Positions 62,401 to 64,000 of a DNA stretch of 64,000 bases are shown here, one piece after another. The stretch is from assembly GCF_964355755.1 (NCBI RefSeq), contig NC_092679.1:1982001-2046000 (forward strand). Direction: 5' to 3'. The notes beneath the pieces are model-generated. The model did not search any database, was not told the origin of the DNA, and was given only the letters and a program-made list of their open reading frames with translations. A program made the translations under genes and the position numbers. The DNA is from Antedon mediterranea. Lineage: Eukaryota > Echinodermata > Crinoidea > Comatulida > Antedonidae. Every line of letters begins with the position of its first letter. Position 1 is the first letter of the stretch.

Positions 62401-63754
62401 AACTTAAATATTGTATGCCGATACTAACGGAAGGAAAGTCTTGATCCTCTGTGAACGTTTACCATTTTCAACGAGAGTGTTTCACGCTTTCTTTTTCATA
62501 AACGACAGGATGTCAATCAAAGAGATTGCGTACCTGTTGCTATGGAAATAAAATCTTGTATCTTAGTCCTTAAGGACAAGCTTACCAAACACTACTAGTA
62601 GTTATCCAATAATTTTCTTATTGATTTCTATACTTATTTTTATTTGTGTCAATCACACCTTGTTTATCGGTATAGATGGACTGTTTGAATAGGCAAAAAT
62701 GTAAATTTACCTATTGGTATAGAAAAGATATATCTACAGTTTCAGTTTGAATAGACAAAAAGGTAAATGTACCTATTGGTATAGAAAAGATATATCTACA
62801 GTATCAGTTTGAATAGACAAAATGTAAATGTCCTGATTGGTATAGAAAAGGTATAATCTACCACCTAGAAAAATGTAAAACCAAGTTAATTTTGAAAGTT
62901 TTTATTGAAAATGTGATTACTGAAAGAATTATCAAATGATTGAACACAAATAGAAAGTGTTTCTTGATTGAGGAAACTAAAGATTTGAGATTTCCTTCAG
63001 AAAGTGTATAGTTAATCTAATTGACGTTTCCTAGATAGCTAATATAAGTGATAATCAGGTGAAACAAAGCTACCGAGGGACGCACTCGCTTAAGGGGTCA
63101 ATCAAGGTCATTGTACAGTTAGCCTAGGCTGAACTTGTGATAAACGTCAATTATTAGAATTGGATATCTAAGCATCGTTGTTATAATTGCTTTGGGTGTC
63201 GCTGATGGTGTGATGATTGCACGCATGAATACTGTCAGATATGTAGCATTGAGGATTATAATCAATGTGATTTCAAATGTATTCACTTAGCGTGAAGGGT
63301 AATGCGAAAAATCCGCACTTTAAATGTCAAATGAGAAAGTATGCTTTGCAAATGCATGTTATATATTAATGACATTTCTTGTTCTTTTTATCCTGATTTT
63401 TATTCACAACTTTTATTGATATGTGTAATTAATATATGAGTATATACAGTATAGTGTGTAGTTAGTATAATTATATAGTGTGGGTTATACAGTTTGGGTT
63501 AATTTTGGTCGTTTAATACAATCAGAATATGTTATTTTGCATACTTACTACACTATTGTCCATTATAACTTTGATGACACTAGAGTAATATTATATAATC
63601 TTTGTTTTGCAGGAATCCCCAAAAATAAATCACCATTTAGAATCAGGCAAAGACCGCATCTTACAGTTAACAGAAAAGCAAGACCAGCTAAAACAACAGT
63701 TGATGTCCACTAAAGCATTGCTGAATGCTGACGCAAGCTGCTGGACATTTGACC
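2074..63754 (+). CDS. KIF26: KIF26-type atypical kinesin gene, 12 exons, partial at both ends
   Basis: Joined exons give about 1948 codons without a stop, close to the ~1900-2100 residues of vertebrate KIF26A/KIF26B, so most of the protein is here. Seen in sequence: a CTVC motif near the start, a motor fold at residues ~286-644, the KIF26 hallmark after the motor ([16 protein letters not shown]), a long Ser/Lys-rich tail, the motif [12 protein letters not shown] and a C-terminal WIDLPP. The motor lacks the normal kinesin ATPase signatures. Known of the family: KIF26 proteins (kinesin-11, with nematode VAB-8) bind microtubules, KIF26A was reported to lack ATPase activity, and KIF26B acts in cell adhesion/polarity and Wnt5a-Ror signalling. 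Inference: this is a cytoplasmic, microtubule-associated signalling or scaffold protein rather than a transport motor. I cannot say whether it is pro-orthologous to both vertebrate paralogues. The first exons and promoter lie before the window, and the last exon probably lies after it. Confidence 0.93.
2586..3195 (-). mobile_element. ~600-bp tRNA-like repeat, copy A
   Basis: It runs from AACTAGAGGGTACTCCGAGA to GGCGGAGGTAATTA and contains ACCTCCGCC near its left end and the inverse GGCGGAGGT at its right end. The strand is set by the common reading of this repeat, which starts TACCTCCGCCAAGGAGGTTA on the minus strand, and is uncertain. Inside are a plus-strand tRNA-like segment (about 2730-2800, B box GGTTCAAGTCC at 2782-2792), poly-T runs, a repeated phrase TTTGGTGAGAATCGGATAAA and a CA tract near 3110-3160. 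There is no coding capacity. Confidence 0.8.
3973..4403. mobile_element. 431-bp TTAA-flanked non-autonomous DNA element
   Basis: The left end AGACACCTTCCCTAC (3973-3987) is the exact inverse of the right end GTAGGGAAGGTGTCT (4389-4403). TTAA is present immediately outside both ends (3969-3972 and 4404-4407). Perfect 15-bp inverted ends with a TTAA duplication are the hallmark of piggyBac-type transposition. The inside has no open frame, so it would have been mobilised in trans. The interior includes GCCTAGCTAGGCTAGGCCT near 4204. Confidence 0.85.
6051..6752. mobile_element. 0.7-kb element with inverted ends and GGTC runs at both ends
   Basis: It begins AGTCGCGTGGAAGCGACT, which itself folds as AGTCGC/GCGACT. 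It ends CACGCGACT, the inverse of its first nine bases. GGTC/GGTCTGTC tetramer runs lie just inside each end (about 6084-6126 and 6700-6733). The interior is unusually rich in GCGC (TTGCGCGCGCACTGCGCG) for this AT-rich region. There is no coding capacity. Confidence 0.65.
7409..7994 (-). mobile_element. ~600-bp tRNA-like repeat, copy B
   Basis: It is nearly identical to copy A over its whole length and in the same orientation, with small indels in the poly-T runs and in the TTTGGTGAG phrase. The tRNA-like segment lies at about 7550-7622, with B box GGTTCAAGCCC. High similarity between two copies 4.8 kb apart suggests recent activity or gene conversion. Strand assignment is uncertain, as for copy A. 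Confidence 0.8.
10505..10580 (-). repeat. Diverged fragment of the SINE-like family seen at 1-150
   Basis: It shares TTGAGGCTTAGGGA, a GAGTTGAAA/GAGTAGAAA block and ACCCTGGCACTAGGTC with the start of the window, in the same order and orientation. The tRNA-like promoter part is not clear here, so this is probably the body or tail of the same family. Confidence 0.45.
11840..12037 (+). repeat. ~100-bp tandem duplication, C-rich
   Basis: The block from AAGAAACCACCAATCCCTCT to the base before 11940 is repeated with few changes (AAGAAGCCACCAATCCCCCT) to about 12031. A third start, AAGAAGCCTC, follows. Both units contain GAACCCCGA and TACTGTAA. Confidence 0.8.
13572..13622 (+). repeat. 17-bp tandem repeat, three exact units
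   Basis: GGTACTGTTACAGTTAA occurs three times head to tail without change. Confidence 0.95.
16390..16425. repeat. Perfect 14-bp inverted repeat (hairpin)
   Basis: GTTACTGCAGTAAA at 16390-16403 is the exact inverse of TTTACTGCAGTAAC at 16412-16425, with an 8-base loop. There is no U-tract or tRNA-like context. Confidence 0.85.
16873..17065 (+). repeat. Polypyrimidine tract with a 24-bp repeat inside
   Basis: About 190 bases are almost purely C/T on the plus strand. Within it CTTTACCCCTCCCCTCTCCT plus CTTA repeats about three times (16934-17004). It is intronic and too far from the acceptor at 18907 to be its polypyrimidine tract. Confidence 0.85.
18788..18811 (+). repeat. TTATGGG heptamer run
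   Basis: Three TTATGGG units followed by TTAG, about 95 bases before the exon 2 acceptor. It differs from the TTAGGG telomere unit. Confidence 0.7.
18908..19155 (+). CDS. KIF26: KIF26 exon 2 in window (pre-motor linker)
   Basis: The acceptor TTTCTCCACAG ends at 18907 and the donor GTAAAA begins at 19156. The exon is 248 bp, phase 0 to 2, residues 139-220 plus two bases (AG) of an Arg codon. It encodes [19 protein letters not shown], then [20 protein letters not shown] and [20 protein letters not shown]. The codon content and the fit of its phases to exon 1 (0) and exon 3 (needs 1 base) support it. The region is low-complexity and Ala/Ser-rich towards its end and contains no known domain. Confidence 0.85.
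20118..20175 (+). repeat. 29-bp tandem pair
   Basis: GATATGGATGGAGTTCCCAG plus GTGGACCAA occurs twice with one base difference. Confidence 0.92.
20310..20600. other. GC-richer island of unknown origin in AT-rich intron
   Basis: Composition rises sharply here, and both strands hold open frames of 65-95 codons (minus strand 20303-20590, plus strand 20325-20522). I recognise no domain in either. The sequence contains TAGCTTGCGTGCTAGGCACC and CTAGCTAGTGGGCC. It is more likely a fragment of a repeat or transposon than a gene. Confidence 0.35.
22307..22414. repeat. Inverted-repeat element of the CCTATTAAGGGG type, degraded
   Basis: It starts CCTATTAAGGTGACACTTT and ends TATCCCCTTAATAG, imperfect inverses about 108 bp apart. 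It resembles the elements at 53769 and 47154. A lone end, TCCCTTAATAGGGAT, lies at 21594-21608. Confidence 0.65.
24884..25046 (+). mobile_element. Foldback MITE-like element, two-unit copy
   Basis: The left end CTCTGTCTACACTATCAAAC is matched at the right end by GTTTGATGATAGTGTAGACAG (one short insertion), a near-perfect inverted repeat that extends inward with mismatches for about 60 bp. The core has two 21-bp units followed by GACATCATCGTGTCC and ATATATGGGCACATCACA. Confidence 0.85.
32205..32424 (+). repeat. Direct duplication of a ~92-bp block, 128-bp spacing
   Basis: ATTCGTTCACAATACAAGTG...CGATTCTATCTTA at 32205-32296 recurs at 32333-32424 with scattered changes (for example GGAACGGAAACACAAAATAA). 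The spacer is AT-rich. Confidence 0.85.
33021..33590 (+). repeat. Minisatellite, four units of about 140 bp
   Basis: Units start with ATTTGTACATAAACAC at 33021, 33163, 33303 and 33443. Each contains GTTTCCTAGTTGCTAAAGTT, AAACCATGGAGTAAAACAAG and AAGTATTAAGTAAATTG. The first three are almost identical and the fourth is more diverged (GAGTGAAACAAGG, an insertion near 33543). Confidence 0.95.
39473..39655 (+). repeat. Probable degraded interspersed repeat
   Basis: TTATATTGCGCTTTTAACAA, CTAAAGCGCTTAAAAT, AAAAGGCGCTTGAAAAC and GGAAGACTATTCCACAG form a pattern I have seen in interspersed repeats of marine invertebrates. No second copy is present here, so the call rests on recognition alone. Confidence 0.35.
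40304..40502 (+). CDS. KIF26: KIF26 exon 3 in window (basic and proline-rich linker into motor)
   Basis: The acceptor TATTTTTTAG ends at 40303 and the donor is GTTTGT at 40503, a weaker donor than its neighbours. It is 199 bp long: its first base completes AG|A (Arg 221), and it ends in phase 0 after GGT GCT GGA AAG. It encodes [16 protein letters not shown], a proline-rich stretch [16 protein letters not shown], then [15 protein letters not shown], which leads directly into the first motor strand in exon 4 (VKVMLRV). The KKKKR run could be a nuclear localisation or microtubule-binding patch, but this is only inference. Confidence 0.87.
43270..43438 (+). mobile_element. Foldback MITE-like element, two-unit copy with duplicated left end
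   Basis: AAGCTCTGTCTACACTATTA at the left is the inverted repeat of the right end at 43415-43438. The core holds about two 21-bp units plus GACATCATCATGTCC. A second partial left end, AAGCTCTGTCCACACTATTA, lies at 43219-43260 immediately before it. This suggests a nested or duplicated end. Confidence 0.85.
45736..45802 (-). repeat. Degraded tRNA-like (SINE head) remnant
   Basis: The minus strand has CATAGTAGTGGTTAAAGTGC (A-box-like) followed by GGATATC and CAGGGTCCTGACAG. It loosely parallels the head at 50-150. The B box is poor. Confidence 0.35.
46835..46890 (+). repeat. ~29-bp tandem pair
   Basis: AATCCGGCTTAATCCAACTC and AATCTGGCTTAATCCAACTC, each followed by a G-rich end. Confidence 0.75.
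47154..47225 (+). repeat. Truncated element of the CCTATTAAGGGG family
   Basis: ACAGTAAAACCCCTATTCAG, GGACCCAATAAAGTGTCTC and AAAGGGGTGTCTCC keep the layout of the family (end, middle, internal) with point changes. The closing inverted end is missing. Confidence 0.5.
49668..49871 (+). CDS. KIF26: KIF26 exon 4 in window (start of motor domain)
   Basis: The acceptor ATATTTTCAG ends at 49667 and the donor GTAGTT starts at 49872. The exon is 204 bp, phase 0 to 0, residues 288-355. [11 protein letters not shown] is the first beta strand of a kinesin motor (normally V-x-V-x-x-R-x-R-P). [16 protein letters not shown] and [15 protein letters not shown] match the usual 'F-x-F-D-x-V-F' strand before the ATP site. 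GC content is clearly higher than in the flanking introns. Confidence 0.93.
49986..50079 (+). CDS. KIF26: KIF26 exon 5 in window (first part of P-loop)
   Basis: The acceptor AAATTTTAG ends at 49985 and the donor GTAAGT starts at 50080. It is 94 bp, phase 0 to 1. It encodes [20 protein letters not shown] followed by [12 protein letters not shown], with the last Gly codon split by the intron. It corresponds to the helix and strand before the kinesin P-loop. The P-loop reads GHSRLGKS (residues 382-389) instead of GQTxSGKT, a KIF26-type change. The preceding intron is only 114 bp. Confidence 0.94.
50080..51519 (+). other. Intron 5, 1.4 kb, splits the P-loop Gly codon
   Basis: GTAAGT...CAG intron in phase 1, placed between the first and second bases of the Gly codon in GHSRLG|KS. 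It holds a duplicated segment at 50838-50906 and a short CAT run near 51270-51290. Otherwise it is AT-rich with nothing recognisable. Confidence 0.85.
50838..50906 (+). repeat. ~41-bp direct duplication
   Basis: AAATATGTCGTTGGCCGGTT and AAATATGTCGTTGGCCTGTT, each followed by AATTGTT, spaced by 41 bases. A third partial unit (AAATATGTGATTGG) follows at about 50921. Confidence 0.85.
51520..51717 (+). CDS. KIF26: KIF26 exon 6 in window (second part of P-loop, motor core)
   Basis: The acceptor TTTCCACAG ends at 51519 and the donor GTAAAT starts at 51718. It is 198 bp, phase 1 to 1. It opens with [20 protein letters not shown], equivalent to GKTxTMxG...GIIPR in ordinary kinesins. It continues with [15 protein letters not shown], then [20 protein letters not shown], the strand-helix pair usually read as 'S-x-x-E-I-Y-N-E-x-x-x-D-L'. 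LLSDQAN then leads into exon 7. Confidence 0.94.
51811..52674 (+). repeat. 21-bp minisatellite, about 41 units
   Basis: The unit is CCAAATATGGTAGTGATATG plus G. Two main variants differ at one position (TATGGTAG, 'G'; TATAGTAG, 'S'). A few units begin TACCC instead of TGGCC. Counting from the left, units 0, 13, 18, 37 and 38 carry ACCC. There is no clean higher-order period, but short runs (SGG, SSG, GGGGG, SSSS) suggest local unit duplication. Because 21 is divisible by 3, several frames on both strands stay open for hundreds of codons. These are artefacts of the repeat. Confidence 0.97.
51811..52746 (+). mobile_element. Foldback MITE-like element with expanded 21-bp array; left end absent
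   Basis: The right end (52675-52746) is the family terminus: CATCATCATGTCCATATATG, CACATCACA, TTGTCACATAAAGTTTCATA and GTGTAGACAGAGCTT. The left inverted repeat is missing. The array begins directly at about 51811 after unrelated sequence. The core unit is the same 21-bp unit found once or twice in the other three copies, here about 41 times. Confidence 0.8.
53769..53870. repeat. Inverted-repeat element of the CCTATTAAGGGG type, best copy
   Basis: CCTATTAAGGGGA at 53770 and TCCCCTTAATAGG ending at 53870 are exact 13-bp inverses. A second CCCTATTAAGGGGACCCC lies inside, close to the right end. It has no coding capacity. Confidence 0.75.
54824..54991 (+). CDS. KIF26: KIF26 exon 7 in window (motor core, before switch I)
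   Basis: The acceptor TTTAAACAG ends at 54823 and the donor GTACAT starts at 54992. It is 168 bp, phase 1 to 1, residues 453-508. It encodes [20 protein letters not shown], then [20 protein letters not shown] and [16 protein letters not shown]. This matches the motor segment 'V-x-V-x-x-L-x-E-x-x-V', with helix alpha-3 before switch I. The exon is easy to miss because it is short and has no in-frame ATG. Confidence 0.92.
55462..55705 (+). CDS. KIF26: KIF26 exon 8 in window (degenerate switch I and switch II)
   Basis: The acceptor ATTTATCTTAG ends at 55461 and the donor GTAAGT starts at 55706. It is 244 bp, phase 1 to 2. Switch I reads [11 protein letters not shown] (residues 514-524) where kinesins have NxxSSRSHxxF. 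Switch II reads [10 protein letters not shown] (DLGSCD, 552-557) where kinesins have [26 protein letters not shown] between them and [20 protein letters not shown] after them fit the family closely. Loss of the switch II Glu, together with the changed P-loop, predicts weak or absent ATP hydrolysis. Confidence 0.95.
55821..56165 (+). repeat. ~174-bp tandem duplication in intron 8
   Basis: ATAGAAAGTGAAACACAATC starts both units (55821 and 55995). They match almost throughout, including CCTTTGATCTTTTGATTCTA and ATATTCTTATATACTGTAGA. Low divergence suggests a recent event. Confidence 0.93.
56572..56734 (+). CDS. KIF26: KIF26 exon 9 in window (end of motor domain)
   Basis: The acceptor TATCACGCAG ends at 56571 and the donor GTAAGT starts at 56735. 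It is 163 bp, phase 2 to 0, residues 590-644. It encodes [20 protein letters not shown], the kinesin 'Y-R-D-S-K-L-T-x-L-L-x-x-S-L-G-G' motif that forms part of the microtubule-binding face. [20 protein letters not shown] and [15 protein letters not shown] follow. The last segment is the neck equivalent and is strongly basic. Confidence 0.95.
57270..60852 (+). CDS. KIF26: KIF26 exon 10 in window (long Ser-rich tail)
   Basis: The acceptor TTTTCTTTTGCAG ends at 57269 and the donor GTAAAC starts at 60853. The exon is 3583 bp, phase 0 to 1, residues 645-1838. It begins [20 protein letters not shown], a KIF26 signature. Next come a mixed-charge region, an imperfect EERVP/VEERIP repeat (residues ~847-876), and acidic Ser-rich stretches ([20 protein letters not shown]). 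From about residue 1555 it is Lys/Ser/Thr-rich ([32 protein letters not shown]). Near the end are [12 protein letters not shown] and [14 protein letters not shown], both resembling vertebrate KIF26 tails. The region appears largely disordered. The large tail exon is also a feature of vertebrate KIF26 genes. The open frame extends 5' to an ATG at 57222, but 57222-57269 is intron. Confidence 0.95.
61612..61799 (+). CDS. KIF26: KIF26 exon 11 in window (C-terminal WIDLPP segment)
   Basis: The acceptor TTTACTTGTAG ends at 61611 and the donor GTGAGA starts at 61800. It is 188 bp, phase 1 to 0, residues 1839-1901, and markedly GC-richer than its flanks. It encodes [16 protein letters not shown], a Gly-rich turn, [16 protein letters not shown] (W1867) and [17 protein letters not shown]. 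The WIDLPP block followed by a K-x-Y-x-x-D-x-V pattern corresponds to the conserved C-terminal block of KIF26A/B, as I recall that family. It would be missed by a search for long open frames. Frame choice rests on the phase-1 join and on this motif. Confidence 0.87.
62684..62866 (+). repeat. Three units of a ~62-bp repeat
   Basis: TTTGAATAGACAAAA-type starts occur at 62684, 62746 and 62808, each followed by TATTGGTATAGAAAAG or a close variant and then ATATCTACAGT. The third unit is most diverged. Confidence 0.9.
63613..63754 (+). CDS. KIF26: KIF26 exon 12 in window (C-terminal helix), 3' end uncertain
   Basis: The acceptor TTTGTTTTGCAG ends at 63612, phase 0. It encodes [18 protein letters not shown], then [19 protein letters not shown] and [10 protein letters not shown]. 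The middle looks like an amphipathic, coiled-coil-like helix. Read on, the frame stops with CGT AGG TAG at 63760-63762. I end the exon at 63754, before the possible donor GTAGGT. Vertebrate KIF26B has a similar W..FDL block followed by several dozen more residues, and ending on GAC C lets the next exon supply a Leu codon. An alternative donor is GTAGAC at 63759, and a true stop at 63762 is also possible. Confidence 0.75.
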
Positions 63755-63762
63755 GTAGGTAG

Positions 63763-64000
63763 ACTGCAACAACCTCCCTCTCAATGTTAGTTTTCTTGTC
63801 TTTTGTCTTTTTTAATTACTTGTTTTTGTTTGTACAGTATTTAAAAAAACAAAACAAACATCTTACAAAACACACCATATAGTGTAATGTAAAATTAATT
63901 AATGTGATATAAATACATTTTTCTGTGCTCTGTTCTGGGTTGACCAACTAGAATAGGTGTTTAGCACCTGTTTGTTCTTTCTGTGCCTCCTTTTATAATT
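63763..64000 (+). other. Sequence after exon 12: probable intron, possible 3' UTR
   Basis: AT-rich DNA without an obvious AATAAA signal in the ~240 bases present. If exon 12 is spliced at 63754 this is intron. If the TAG at 63760 is used it is 3' UTR. I favour intron because the C-terminal block is shorter than in vertebrate KIF26. Confidence 0.55.

Larger units (their letters stand above)
60853..63612 (+). other. Introns 10 and 11 (60853-61611, 61800-63612)
   Basis: Intron 10 (759 bp, phase 1) begins GTAAAC. Reading into it gives GKLTAYF and a stop at 60873-60875. Intron 11 (1.8 kb, phase 0) begins GTGAGA and contains three ~62-bp repeats at 62684-62866. I saw no other feature. Confidence 0.8.

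Overview
The window looks like AT-rich nuclear DNA from an invertebrate animal. It has GT-AG introns of 0.1 to 21 kb, abundant short non-autonomous repeats, minisatellites and no operons. A marine deuterostome, perhaps an echinoderm, is my best guess from the repeat types and the closeness of the protein to vertebrate KIF26, but the sequence does not prove the taxon.

One gene explains every coding segment I can support. It is a plus-strand KIF26-type (kinesin-11 family) kinesin-like gene that fills the window from 2074 to about 63754 and runs off both ends. I place 12 exons: 2074-2487, 18908-19155, 40304-40502, 49668-49871, 49986-50079, 51520-51717, 54824-54991, 55462-55705, 56572-56734, 57270-60852, 61612-61799 and 63613-63754. 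All splice phases agree (0, 2, 0, 0, 1, 1, 1, 2, 0, 1, 0) and they join into an open frame of about 1948 residues. Exons 1-3 encode the conserved N-terminal region and a basic/proline-rich linker. Exons 4-9 encode a motor fold with a degenerate ATPase site: GHSRLGKS for the P-loop, SRNSH for switch I and DLGSCD for switch II. Exon 10 (3.6 kb) encodes the long, Ser-rich, mostly disordered tail. Exons 11-12 encode the conserved C-terminal region with its WIDLPP motif. Residue numbers in this report count from the first codon of exon 1 here, because the true N-terminus lies outside the window.

The introns hold the repeats. Region 1-19 kb has two copies of a ~600-bp tRNA-like repeat, a 431-bp TTAA-flanked element with perfect 15-bp inverted ends, a 0.7-kb element with inverted ends, SINE-like remnants and a pyrimidine tract. 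Region 19-50 kb is AT-rich intron with a four-unit ~140-bp minisatellite and more inverted-repeat elements. The intron at 51718-54823 carries a 41-unit, 21-bp tandem array of about 0.86 kb. I argue it grew from the internal repeat of a small foldback element that also occurs here in 1-2-unit form at 1150, 24884 and 43270. I found no convincing second gene, functional tRNA or rRNA gene, CRISPR array or transposase.
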